A stretch of DNA of 64,000 bases, from contig NZ_CP008953.1 of NCBI RefSeq assembly GCF_000732925.1, positions 4,712,001 to 4,776,000 of the forward strand. The letters are read 5' to 3'. Origin of the DNA: Amycolatopsis japonica (GTDB lineage Bacteria > Actinomycetota > Actinomycetes > Mycobacteriales > Pseudonocardiaceae). Positions 27,701 through 34,779 of the stretch are shown here, in pieces. The notes below the pieces were generated by a model. It saw nothing but the letters and a program-made list of their open reading frames with translations. It did not search any database and was not told the DNA's origin. Both the position numbers and the translations under genes were made by a program. Numbering within the stretch: position 1 is the first letter of the stretch; each line of letters opens with the position of its first letter.

Positions 27701-28149
27701 AAGAATTCGGCATCGAAACCGGCGATGTCGTCGAGGAACCCGCCGCGGACGGGGGTCTCCCAGCGGTCTTCCGGGACCTCGCGGATGCCGTCGCGTCCGG
27801 CGTCCAGGAGCCGCCAGTACCGCTCCGGGGAGTCCGCGCCGCCCGGCAGACGGCAGCCGAGGCCGACTATCGCGATCGGTTCCTCTTCGCGGCCTTCACC
27901 GACGACGGCCGTGGATTCCTCCACTGTGGACAGACGGGCGGCGAGCGCGGTGATCGTCGGGTACTGCCACACCAGCGTCAGCGGCATCGGGCGGCCGAGG
28001 TGCCTGCCCAGTTCCGCCGCCAGTTCCATCGACTCGCGGGAGGAAAGCCCGCTCTCGTGCAGTGGCCGATCGGGGTCGACCTGGTCGGCGGGCGAGCCGG
28101 TCCGCTCGGCCACGCGCGCGATGAGCCAGGCGCGGATCTCCGCGGTCAC
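21730..28149 (-). CDS. type I PKS, ACP-KS-AT-DH-KR-ACP-carrier-TE, Pks13-like
   Basis: 2139-residue single-module synthase. N-terminal ACP (1-80) with GLSSRES, Ser37 being the likely phosphopantetheine site, as in mycobacterial Pks13. KS (90-510): C246 in DTACSSS, H381, H421. AT (605-900): S693 in GHSMG, with GAGH (794-797) at the extender-specificity position. DH (950-1225): H986 in HAAMGVPLFP and D1137. KR (1425-1610): TGGLGGLG at 1435, YSSAAALFG and Tyr in AYATAN. ACP (1700-1770): S1732 in GLDSL. Second carrier-like domain (1790-1865) with GGDA, so no Ser. Thioesterase (1875-2130): S1945 in GWSFGG, D1972, H2111. GTG 28149 overlaps the FAAL stop. No ER is present. Confidence 0.93.
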   Translation of the reverse strand: MTAEIRAWLIARVAERTGSPADQVDPDRPLHESGLSSRESMELAAELGRHLGRPMPLTLVWQYPTITALAARLSTVEESTAVVGEGREEEPIAIVGLGCRLPGGADSPERYWRLLDAGRDGIREVPEDRWETPVRGGFLDDIAGFDAEFFGITPGEAETMDPQQRMLLEVAWAALEHAGIPPSTLRGSRTGVFVGLSAGEYGHLTMADPAAVDVWSATGAATSIAANRLSYLFDLRGPSLTLDTACSSSLVAVHQAVQSLRRGECGAALVAGVNLLLSPAVTASFERAGVLAPDGHCKPFDAAADGIARGEGCGVIVLRPLKAARRAGDRVLAVIRGSAVNSDGRSNGLVAPSPGAQADLLRDAYAAAGVEPSSVDYVEAHGTGTEVGDPIEAGALGEVLGAGREPGRPLLIGSVKGNLGHLEGAAGMAGLIKVVLAMVHRRLPPTPHHHEPSPHIDFAGLRLRVVDTGTDWPRYSDVVRAGVSAFGFGGTNAHVVLEEWPAASFAARGKETERAHVFALSARSAEVLRARAADLADWLEDPAHRSVSLDTVAATLARSRDHLPVRGAVIEEGRDRVAAALRAMAAGRESADVVLGEAAPVSDVVFVFSGYGSQWPGMGRVLLRTEPAFRAEVEALDPVFRAEAGFSLRAVFSGDYDPPDLGATQLALFGMQLALAGLWRAHGVVPAAVLGHSMGEVAAAVVAGALDVADGLRVMATRARLLAEVDASGEGAMAVVELSPAELADLEADFPGITVAVYASPVQCTVSGGAEQVEALVSHVESLGRLAKRLPVGGAGHSEAVDAVLGRFRAELAGLSPRPVEIPCYSSVLDDPQWMPVFDVDYWAANLRRPVRFSQALAAATADGYGVFVEISPHPVALAAIEQSTGALAVPSASRKVDERQTFLTTLARLHTLGLPVVLDDGAPRPLPVELPGPRWRHRRFWPRRPANRSGGTHPLLGVHIEQPTGGGHLWHADVGTETLPWLADHAAMGVPLFPAAGFLELALAAAKSVLRPGGQLRVGGLELHRVLPLAAHTEVTTSLSTGPSEVDVYARSADGGWVRHATARVRDGNTAVVPFGAVGDDAWPTDLYQVLAGMGQSYGPAFRGLRDVLAAPGRASASITLPADDPAYVLHPVIADACLHALAAAAGDVLREADGVFLPLTLGEVVLTGDPRRGVRVDAVLDSLDPAGDGLVGGVQLVDADGVVLVEFREVYCRRFQRSALPVPMADLLFETVWRQADLPSAAQGPRRWVVLHEDAPWLTALRDRLAGDELVTVPLGDRAALAEALRAREVTGVLACLASGDFDPMRDARMVATLSGVVAELVERAPRLWLVSAGASAVEPGERGDPGQAWLRGLVRVLAFEHPELRASQVDFDAEPDPALLWVGKLAAELRADAPDDEIAWREGVRYTRVLARPELGEPGRETVVREGAYVITGGLGGLGLVAADWLAGRGATRLVLSGRRGASPAVEPLLADLRDQGVDVRVVAADIAAPGTAEALVATATEGGLPLRGVLHAAGVLSDGAAVGLDDDAVEAVWRAKALGAWRLHEATAGHELDWWLTYSSAAALFGSPGQTAYATANAWVDALVAWRRAAGLPAATIGWGAWGEAGAAVGNRNPVLEPLGTEEALAALDAVLRRDRASTGIARVDAGTVLALFPRLAGRPFFEILVPGDEPVTGQSTWDGLDALRAVLPEAAREMLADYLAGLVAGMLGLAADEIDRNAPLTRLGLDSLTAMRARGVVERDFGLPLPIPLLLRGASLGELADHLAEQAGFGEAGSRPAVPSAAVGPRDPAERWIARHWQAELGGAEPGVHDDFFAVGGDAEAAERLRAVFAGQLGAVPERLFATPTIAAMADLLRDAIEGRGGCPVRPLREGGADPVFLFHPAGGPTSVYEGLVRLLPEGRPVYGLERIDEEDTVEDKAECYLELIREIQPQGPYRLGGWSFGGCLAYETARRLTAAGERVDLVFMIDSILPLPAPGKPAHEILLDRFDRFAEHVERTYGVPLDIPREDLVRLGDDEQIRLVISRLAAQVPGMGHGVLRHQYESYVDARVAERYEPEPYAGPVLLMRAQEPHPLTTTLDPRYLRTDEALGWDAFCADLEVVRVPGDHLSMIDPPHVEVVAAALAARLGAPKAARP

Positions 28150-29903
28150 CCGAGCCGCCGCACGGTCAGCGAACCGTCCAGATAGGACTTCCGGCACCGC
28201 GCCCGGCTGATCTTGCCGCTGGAGGTGCGCGGGATCTCGCCCGGGGCGAGGAAGACGACGTCGTACGGCCGCAGACCGTGCGCGGCCGAGACCGCCCGCC
28301 GGATCTCGCCGGTCGCCACGACGAGGTCGGTCTCGCTCCCCTTGGCACGCTCCGCCAGCACGACCGCCGCTTCGCCGTCTTCGCGCTCGATCGCGAACAC
28401 CGCGGCGGAATGCGGCCGGACCGCGGGATGGATCTCCACGGTCTGCTCGATGTCCTGCGGATAGTGGTTGCGGCCGTCGACGATGACGAGATCCTTGAGC
28501 CTGCCGGTCATGAACAGTTCGCCGTCGTAGCGCACGCCGAGGTCCCCGGTCGCGAGCCAGCCCGCGCCGGACTCCGGGTCGATCGGCGGCAGGCCGAAGA
28601 CACCGTCCGCGGCCGGCCGTCCCCAATACCCCACTCCGACGTTCGGGCCGTTGACCTGGATCTCCCCCACCCTGCCGGGTTCGACCAGCGCGCCGGTGAC
28701 CGGATCGGCGATGCGGACCCGTTGCCCCACCGGGAACCCGCACGAAACGAGCGTGGTGGACGTCGCGCCGGGAAGCGCGGGCGTCGCCAGGCCGGTGGCG
28801 AGCTGATCGCGGTCGAAGGCGACCTCTCGCGGCGCCTTGCCCGCCTCGGTGACGGACACGAGCACGGTGGCCTCGGCCAGCCCGTAGGACGACCGGTGCA
28901 CCTCCGGGCGCAGCCCGCACTCCTCGAAGGCGCCGTGGAATTTCGCGATCGTCGACGGGAGGACCGGCTCGCTGCCGTTGATCAGCGAGACGACCCGGCT
29001 CAGTTCGAGGTAGCTCTTCTCGGCCTCGGTCACGCGGGAAGCGCTGTAGGCGTACGCGAAATTGGGCGCCGCGCTGATCGCGCCGGGGCTCGCCGAGAGC
29101 GCGCGCAGCCAGCGCGACGGACGTTCGAGGAAGGCGAGCGGATCCATCAGGACCGACGACGCGCCCGCCGCCATGGGCGCGCCGATCCCGAGGATCAGGC
29201 CCATGTCGTGGAAGAGCGGCAGCCAGCTGACCGTGGACGTCGTCCCGGTTTCGATCGCGTAGGCGTCGCACGCCTGGCGGGCGTTGGTGAGCGCGTTGCG
29301 ATGGGTCAGCATCACGCCCGCCGGCGTCCTCGTGGAACCGGACGTGTACTGCAGGTACGCCAGTCCGTCCGGTTCCGGTCGCGGCCAGGAGCGGTCACCG
29401 GCCGCGACCGGAGCAGTGGTGTCGACGGCGAGCACGGCTGGGCGCTCGATCGCCGTCGAGGCGAGGAAACCGGCGGCGGCGTCGAGTCCGTCGGTGGTCG
29501 TGAGCACGACCCTCGGCGCGCAGTCGGCGAGCACGGCGGCCAGCCTGCCCGCGTGCCCGGGGAGGTCCGGGGCGAACAGCGGGACCGCGACCAGCCCGGC
29601 GCGGATCGCGCCGAGGAACGCGACGACGTAGTCGACGGACTGCCGCGCCAGGATCGCGGCCCGGTCACCCGCGCCGGTGAACGAGGTCAGCCGGGTGGCG
29701 AGGACGTCGACACGCTCGTCGAGTTCCCGCCAGGACAGGGTGATCGCCCGGCCGTCCGCTCCGGCGCGATGGTCGAGGTAGGTCACCGCGACCTCGTCGC
29801 CGAGCCGCCACGCCCAGTACCGCAGCAGTGTCGCGAACGATTCCCCACCGGGTGCGTCGTCCGTGCCGCGGGCGGCGACGACCGTTTCCGAAATGGTTTC
29901 CAT
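28146..29903 (-). CDS. fatty-acyl-AMP ligase (FAAL), FadD32-like
   Basis: 585-residue adenylate-forming enzyme activating a fatty acid as acyl-AMP and handing it to an ACP rather than to CoA. P-loop YTSGSTRTPAGVMLTH, FAAL-typical WLPLFHDMGLI, SSYGLAEATVLVS and TGDLGVRYDGELFMTGR are all present. The C-terminal domain ends in IPRTSSGKISRARCRKSYLDG with the adenylation Lys. Start ATG 29903 has GAGGGG just upstream. It is the first gene of the operon and overlaps the PKS start by 4 bp. The N-terminal ACP of that PKS is its obvious acceptor, the same logic as FadD32/Pks13. Predicted promoter at 30004-30033. Confidence 0.93.
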   Translation of the reverse strand: METISETVVAARGTDDAPGGESFATLLRYWAWRLGDEVAVTYLDHRAGADGRAITLSWRELDERVDVLATRLTSFTGAGDRAAILARQSVDYVVAFLGAIRAGLVAVPLFAPDLPGHAGRLAAVLADCAPRVVLTTTDGLDAAAGFLASTAIERPAVLAVDTTAPVAAGDRSWPRPEPDGLAYLQYTSGSTRTPAGVMLTHRNALTNARQACDAYAIETGTTSTVSWLPLFHDMGLILGIGAPMAAGASSVLMDPLAFLERPSRWLRALSASPGAISAAPNFAYAYSASRVTEAEKSYLELSRVVSLINGSEPVLPSTIAKFHGAFEECGLRPEVHRSSYGLAEATVLVSVTEAGKAPREVAFDRDQLATGLATPALPGATSTTLVSCGFPVGQRVRIADPVTGALVEPGRVGEIQVNGPNVGVGYWGRPAADGVFGLPPIDPESGAGWLATGDLGVRYDGELFMTGRLKDLVIVDGRNHYPQDIEQTVEIHPAVRPHSAAVFAIEREDGEAAVVLAERAKGSETDLVVATGEIRRAVSAAHGLRPYDVVFLAPGEIPRTSSGKISRARCRKSYLDGSLTVRRLG

Positions 29904-30003
29904 GGCCCCTCGTTTGACGACGTGAGCAGGAGCGGGTGAATTCGGAACGGCGCCGTTGCCGAAAGCGGATTCCATTCCGGAGACCGTTCTTTATCTGCCC
30001 GGA

Positions 30004-30033
30004 ACTGTATGGACGTCCCGGGAAGGGTGTCAA
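30004..30033 (-). promoter_or_regulatory. strong sigma-70-type promoter of the FAAL-PKS-AccD-esterase operon
   Basis: On the minus strand, TTGACA (30033-30028), an 18-nt spacer and TACAGT (30009-30004). Predicted start is near 29997, leaving a leader of about 90 nt to the FAAL ATG. The surrounding DNA is notably AT-rich for this window. Confidence 0.65.
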
Positions 30034-30072
30034 TGAAAGGATGATGGAACGCCGGTGCGCGTGCGGACGTGC

Positions 30073-31449
30073 TCACCGGGAAGTGAGAAAGGGGGCACCC
30101 CGCTTGTCACTTCGGGACGAACTTCGGGGGTTCAGGAGCCGGAGCGCGAGGAGCGCTCCGGCGAGTTGCAGTGCCGCCGCGGTCAGCAGGCCCGCCGTGT
30201 AGCCGTCGGCCAGCGCGGCCGCGGCACCTTCGTCGAGCCGGGCCACGCGGACCACGGACAGCACGGCCCCGATCAGCGCGACGCCCAGCGCGCTCGACAG
30301 TTCACGGGACGCGGTGAGCAGTCCGGAGGCGGTGCCCGCGTGCCGTTCGGCGACGATTTCCAGCGCGTACGAGGTCAGCGGGGTGGTCAGGGCCGATCCG
30401 GCGCCGATCAGCACCAGCCCGGGAATCCTGGGCGGTATTTCCGGCAGGTGGTTGACCGCGGCGAGCGCCAGCAGTCCGGCGGCCACCGTGGTCAGCCCTG
30501 CCGCGACCGTCCGATGTGGACCCCAGCGCGGTACCGCCCAAGGCACCAGCGGGGTGGCGGCGACGACCGCGACCGCCACCACGACCAGCGGCAATCCGGC
30601 GAGCATCGGCCCGAGACCGAGGGATTCCTGATGCAGCAACGGCGTGAAGAAGAAGACTCCCGAAACCCCCAGCCCCCACAGCAGCTGCACGGTGAGCGCG
30701 CCGGTGAAGACCCGCGTTCCGGTCAGCGCCTTCGGCACCAGCCGCACACGCGCGCGTCTTTCCCTGAGCACGAACCAGATCGCGAAGGCCGTCCCCACCG
30801 CACCGAGCACGACGCTCAGTTCCACCACGGCGGCGGTGGTCAGGACCATCGCGGTGGTCACGACCAGCATGGACAGCACGGCGGGCCTCCCCGCCGCCGG
30901 ATCACGATCGGCGAGGGCGACCTTGCGCACCAGTAGCAGCATCGCCGCCACGAACGGGAGGTTGACGAAGAAGATCCAGCCCCAGCCCAGATATTCGCTC
31001 AGCAGCCCGCCGAGCGTCGGGCCGAGAGCGAGGGCGGCCGCGAGGCAAGCGGTCCAGACCGTCGCTCCCACAGCGCGTCTTCGCGCGTCGAGGTTGGTGC
31101 GGAGCAGGCTGAGCAGGGCCGGGACCAGGAACGCCGCCGCCGCGCCTTGCAGAATCCGCGCGGAGACGACGAGCCACGCCGTCGTGGCGAATCCTCCGGC
31201 GGCCGCACCGGCACCGAACGCGAGCAGCCCCGCCCGCAGGGTCGCCGCCTGGCCCGAACGGTCCACCAGCGTCCCCGCCACCGGCAGCAACCCGGCGAAC
31301 GGGAGCATGTAGCCGATGCTCACCCATTGCAGCGTGGGCAGATCGAGCCCGAGTTCCCGGGCGAGCGAAGGCGCGCCCGCCGCGACGATCGTGTTGTCGA
31401 GGGTGGTGACGAAGGCCCCGAGCCCGATCATGAGGAGCGTCGCTCGCAT
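30073..31449 (-). CDS. MFS transporter, 14-TM DHA2 (EmrB/QacA) type
   Basis: 458-residue drug/proton antiporter-type exporter. The DHA2 signature LDNTIVAAGAPSLAREL is in helix 1, and GTLVDRSGQAATLRAGL is the loop 2-3 motif. GAALIGAVLSV-type late helices complete the expected 14-helix fold. ATG 31449 starts the hydrophobic N-terminus; the longer open frame runs into the 21-bp repeat array and encodes repeat-derived residues. It lies upstream of and on the same strand as the FAAL operon but is separated by about 170 bp with its own promoter, so a lipid-export role is only a guess. Confidence 0.88.
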   Translation of the reverse strand: MRATLLMIGLGAFVTTLDNTIVAAGAPSLARELGLDLPTLQWVSIGYMLPFAGLLPVAGTLVDRSGQAATLRAGLLAFGAGAAAGGFATTAWLVVSARILQGAAAAFLVPALLSLLRTNLDARRRAVGATVWTACLAAALALGPTLGGLLSEYLGWGWIFFVNLPFVAAMLLLVRKVALADRDPAAGRPAVLSMLVVTTAMVLTTAAVVELSVVLGAVGTAFAIWFVLRERRARVRLVPKALTGTRVFTGALTVQLLWGLGVSGVFFFTPLLHQESLGLGPMLAGLPLVVVAVAVVAATPLVPWAVPRWGPHRTVAAGLTTVAAGLLALAAVNHLPEIPPRIPGLVLIGAGSALTTPLTSYALEIVAERHAGTASGLLTASRELSSALGVALIGAVLSVVRVARLDEGAAAALADGYTAGLLTAAALQLAGALLALRLLNPRSSSRSDKRGAPFLTSR

Positions 31450-31497
31450 TTCGGCTCCTCGTGAGTGAAGACGGTTCGCGGCCGGGGCGAAGTCGTT

Positions 31498-31653
31498 ACT
31501 CGCGTGATCAGACGCCGAACTCGCGTGATTGCAGGCGTAACTCACGTGATCGGAGGCCGCACTCGGTGTGCGGCCTCTACTCACGCGAGATACGCCTCCA
31601 ATCACGCGAGATCCGTCTCCGATCACGCGAGATCCGTCTCCGAACTCGCGAGT
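31498..31653. repeat. 21-bp repeat array in head-to-head orientation, copy 2
   Basis: Forward units start ACTCGCGTGATC (31498), ACTCGCGTGATT (31519) and ACTCACGTGATC (31540). After a GTGTGCGGCCTC centre, reverse units with ATCACGCGAGATCCGTCTCC appear at 31600 and 31621, ending in ACTCGCGAGT. Strict 21-bp periodicity with one-to-several changes per unit. The whole 300-bp gap between the MFS gene and the LuxR gene is this array plus about 100 bp without visible features. Confidence 0.85.
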
Positions 31654-31749
31654 CCGATACCCCGAGCACCGTCTTTACCACTCGCGAAACCCGGCCCCGG
31701 TCTCTCGTGACAATTCCGGGCGCCCCCAGTGGCACTCACGCCATAAAAC

Positions 31750-32667
31750 TCAAAGCCACCCCTGCCGCGAAGCCTGCGCTCCCAGTTGGAACCGGGTCTG
31801 CGCGCCCAGCAGTTGTTGCAGGCGGCTGATCCGCCGCAGGACGGTGCGTTCGCTGATCCCGAGCTCGCGGGCGATCGCCTCGTCGGTCAGGCCGCCGCTC
31901 AGCAACGCGAGCAGACGGCGCGTGGCGACGGTCGGCTCCTGCGTCGCTTCCGCGTCGTCCGGACCACCCGCCCGCACCGGCACCCCCATCCGCCAGAACG
32001 ATTCGAACAACTCGATCAGCGCGCTCAGCAGCATCGACGGATGGATCAGCAAGGCCAGCACGTCACCTGCGTCGGAGTTCGGGACGGCGATCAGCGCCCG
32101 GTTGCTGTCGGCGATCACCAGCTTCAGCGGCAGCCTGGGGAACACCCTGGCCTGCTCCCCGAGCGCGATACTCGACTGCACCTGGGCGAATCCGTCGTCG
32201 GTCCGCAGCACGGACGAGTCGTAGACGACGCGGTACGCGATGCCGCGCGCCATCGATCCCGGCTGCACCGTGCTCACTTCGGCCTTCGGGCTCATGTACG
32301 ACCCCGGGTCCAGCGCGACGATGTCCACCCCCGCCTGCGTCTGCATGGCTTCGAAGGTGGCGATCACCTCGTCCCGGCTCCGCAGCACCTCGACGAAGTC
32401 CGCGTCGCGGCCCGTCCGCAAGGAGTAGGCGGCGCCGAGCACCTCGGCCGCTTCCCGCGCGCGGACGGCCGCGGCCTCGTGCTGCGCCGCGAACGCCGAC
32501 AGCGCCGCACGCGGCGGGCACACCTCGACACCGGACTCGCCGGCGCGGATCAGGCCGAACCGCTCCAGCTCCGCCAGTTCGGCACCGGGCGGGCCAGGAC
32601 GCCCTTCCAACAGGGCCCGATACAGCTGCTCGGCCTCCACCGACAAGCCTCGCGACTCGGCGAGCAT
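31750..32667 (-). CDS. LuxR-type HTH regulator with TrmB-like N-terminal region
   Basis: 305-residue regulator. The N-terminal winged-helix-like segment (LSVEAEQLYRALLEG ... LAELERFGLI) resembles TrmB-type HTH. A middle domain of about 150 residues follows. The C-terminal LuxR HTH (about 245-300) contains SGGLTDEAIARELGISERTV. ATG 32667 is chosen because GGAGAAG lies 5 nt upstream; the longer frame adds a basic tail without support. It shares architecture and the GEQAR(V/L)-P-LP-KL middle motif with the protein at 52433. The neighbouring gene is a secreted peptidase. Target genes are unknown. Confidence 0.82.
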   Translation of the reverse strand: MLAESRGLSVEAEQLYRALLEGRPGPPGAELAELERFGLIRAGESGVEVCPPRAALSAFAAQHEAAAVRAREAAEVLGAAYSLRTGRDADFVEVLRSRDEVIATFEAMQTQAGVDIVALDPGSYMSPKAEVSTVQPGSMARGIAYRVVYDSSVLRTDDGFAQVQSSIALGEQARVFPRLPLKLVIADSNRALIAVPNSDAGDVLALLIHPSMLLSALIELFESFWRMGVPVRAGGPDDAEATQEPTVATRRLLALLSGGLTDEAIARELGISERTVLRRISRLQQLLGAQTRFQLGAQASRQGWL

Positions 32668-32798
32668 GACGCTTCTCCTCCCCCACCCCAGGATCGATCG
32701 GCGTGACATCGATGTCACGCCTCACCCTTCTTGAGGAGGAAACCGGCCGGATCGTGCGCCTGGACCGATAACGAAACCGTCACGGATCACGCCGAAGA

Positions 32799-32831
32799 GG
32801 CTCCCGCGAACCAAAGCGGTTCGCGGGAGCC
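32799..32831. terminator. perfect 14-bp terminator hairpin
   Basis: GGCTCCCGCGAACC / GGTTCGCGGGAGCC with loop AAAGC, just downstream (on the minus strand) of the tripeptidyl aminopeptidase stop. Confidence 0.7.
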
Positions 32832-32852
32832 CTTGTGCGACGCTGCCGGGGA

Positions 32853-34661
32853 TCAGGCGTTGGCGGGCAGGCCCTTCTCGTCCGCTTCCGGCGTGGCGGT
32901 GCCTTCGAGCAGCTCACGGACGATCTCGTTCGCCTTGCGCACCTGGGGCGTGATCATCTTGATCTTGATCTTCCCGTCGTGCCCGAGGTTGCCGCCGACC
33001 TCGACCGTCTTGTCCTCACCGGGCAAGGGCAGGCCCTGGCAACCGGTGAACTTCTTCTTCGGCGTGTGACCGGTCTGGAAGTAGGCGACGATCGGGTCGT
33101 CGACGCAGTCGGTGTTGTACGGGAAGATCCCGTGGCTGCCTTCGTTGTCGACGCTGATCATCTTGGCGCCCGGCAGACCGTTCGCGGTGGCGAGCGCGCC
33201 CTCGTACGGCGTGGCCGCGTCGAGTTCGGTCTGCGCGATCAGCAGCTTCGGGAACGTCTTGGCGTCCGGCGCCGGCTTGGCGTTGGTGGTCGGCCAGAAC
33301 GCGCACAGCGGCGCACCCGACAGGGCCATGATCGGCGCGATGAACGGTGCGTTCACGGTCAGGTCGGCCTGCCAGTAGGTCCAGTAGTGCAGATTCTGGT
33401 TCCACTGGCCGTCCTGGCAGCGGATCGCCTCGAACGCCGCGTCCCAGGTCTCCACCTCGGCGCCGCCCTGGTACGAGGCCTTGCGCTCGACCGAGTCCTT
33501 CTTCGCGATGGCCTCGAGCGCGTTGCCCTTGGCCTTGTTCAGGAACGCCTTGTTCGCGTCGGTCAGGCCCGGGGTGGCGAGCGCCTTCGCGACGACCTGC
33601 TCCAGCTTCTCCGCGTCGGTCCCGGTGGGCGCCGGTCCCTTCGCCAGCGCGGCCACCATGGAGGCCGCCGACGGATACTGGGTGGTGTCGTACATCGCCG
33701 GGATGATGAACCACGCGGCGTAGAGCATGCCCGCGAATTCCCGCGTGCCGCCCGCCTTCTCCCAGTTGCGGCGGATCTCCAGCGGGTCGGTGCCCGCCTT
33801 GTACTTGGCGTCGTTGCGCGCGACGTAGGGCAGCAGCGCCTCCTGGAACTGGCGGTCACGGCTGCGCGGCTGCAGGTCCCAGGTCTTCTCCAGGGTCGGG
33901 CGGCTCGCGTCGGTCGAAGAGTCGAGCAGGAAGCGGTGCGCCTTGCTCGGGAACGTGGTGGCGTACCAGGTGCCGAGCCACGTGCCGTACGAGTAGCCGA
34001 TGTAGCTGGTCTTCTTCTCCCCGAGCAGCACCCGGATGAAGTCCATGTCGTACGCGGTCTGCTCGGTCGTGATGAACTTCGTCAGCGGGTTCTTCAGGCA
34101 GCCCTCGACCTTCGCCCGGCTGATCACGTTCTGGTCCGTGCTGTCCGGGACGGTGTAGCTACAGGTCAGCGGGGTGCTCTGGCCGACGCCGCGCGGGTCG
34201 AAGCCGACGAAGTCGTACTGCGAGGCCAGAACGGGGCTCCGCATCGCCATCGCGGCGCCCCACGGGAGGCCTTCGCCGCCGGGGCCGCCGGGGTTGACCA
34301 GCGCGATGCCCTGCCTGCCGGTGCCGGGGTAGGCGGTCCCGGTCTTGGAGACGCGGACGCCGATCGTGTTGCCGTCCTGCGGGTTGTGCCAGTCCCGCGG
34401 CACCTGGACCGTGGCGCAGGCCAGGCCCTTGACCTTCTTCAGTTCCGCTTCCGTCGCCGGCGCGACGGACGGGAACGAGCACTCGCCCCAGGCCACGGCC
34501 TGCTTGGTCAGCGCACCGGCGAGCGCGGCGGTGTCCGGCTCGGCCTTGGCCGCGGGAGCCGCACCCGCGGCGGGGGCCAGTACCAGGCCCGAGGCCAGGA
34601 ACGCGCCGGCGACCACGGCCACCGTGCCTCTCCGCGTCTTTCTCGTCCTACTGATCACCAT
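32853..34661 (-). CDS. secreted tripeptidyl aminopeptidase-like alpha/beta hydrolase
   Basis: 602-residue exported peptidase of the S33-type Tap/SlpD/SlpE group, removing tripeptides from protein N-termini outside the cell. The signal peptide covers about residues 1-36 (VAVVAGAFLASGLVLAPAAGAA). The alpha/beta-hydrolase oxyanion region is ALVNPGGPGGEG. FDPRGVGQSTPL and the nucleophile elbow GYSYGTWLG follow, and the His lies in DNEGSHGIFPY near the C-terminus within the TAP-like C-terminal domain. ATG 34661 starts at a basic MVISRTRKTRRG n-region. It is monocistronic, flanked by a strong terminator and the LuxR-type regulator. Confidence 0.92.
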   Translation of the reverse strand: MVISRTRKTRRGTVAVVAGAFLASGLVLAPAAGAAPAAKAEPDTAALAGALTKQAVAWGECSFPSVAPATEAELKKVKGLACATVQVPRDWHNPQDGNTIGVRVSKTGTAYPGTGRQGIALVNPGGPGGEGLPWGAAMAMRSPVLASQYDFVGFDPRGVGQSTPLTCSYTVPDSTDQNVISRAKVEGCLKNPLTKFITTEQTAYDMDFIRVLLGEKKTSYIGYSYGTWLGTWYATTFPSKAHRFLLDSSTDASRPTLEKTWDLQPRSRDRQFQEALLPYVARNDAKYKAGTDPLEIRRNWEKAGGTREFAGMLYAAWFIIPAMYDTTQYPSAASMVAALAKGPAPTGTDAEKLEQVVAKALATPGLTDANKAFLNKAKGNALEAIAKKDSVERKASYQGGAEVETWDAAFEAIRCQDGQWNQNLHYWTYWQADLTVNAPFIAPIMALSGAPLCAFWPTTNAKPAPDAKTFPKLLIAQTELDAATPYEGALATANGLPGAKMISVDNEGSHGIFPYNTDCVDDPIVAYFQTGHTPKKKFTGCQGLPLPGEDKTVEVGGNLGHDGKIKIKMITPQVRKANEIVRELLEGTATPEADEKGLPANA

Positions 34662-34779
34662 GAACCCTTTCGACAGGAGCCCCCCGACGTCCGTACGTGA
34701 AGTAAAGACGGGTGATCAGGTTTCCCACACGGCCGCGAGCTGGCGGATACCCGACATGGCGGGATCTCGACACGAACGG

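Noticed and set aside
28150..29271. Upstream extension of the PKS reading frame beyond 28149
   Set aside because: It overlaps the whole FAAL C-terminal half in another frame and lacks homology; the GTG at 28149 with the 4-bp overlap and ACP sequence is the real start.
31498..31653. Possible CRISPR array
   Set aside because: Units are contiguous 21-mers without unique spacers and invert midway; no cas genes nearby.
31465..31829. Open frames with 7-residue repeats (TRVIRRR / REIRLRS type)
   Set aside because: They are translations of the 21-bp repeat array in all frames; no ribosome binding site and no conserved start. Treated as a DNA repeat.
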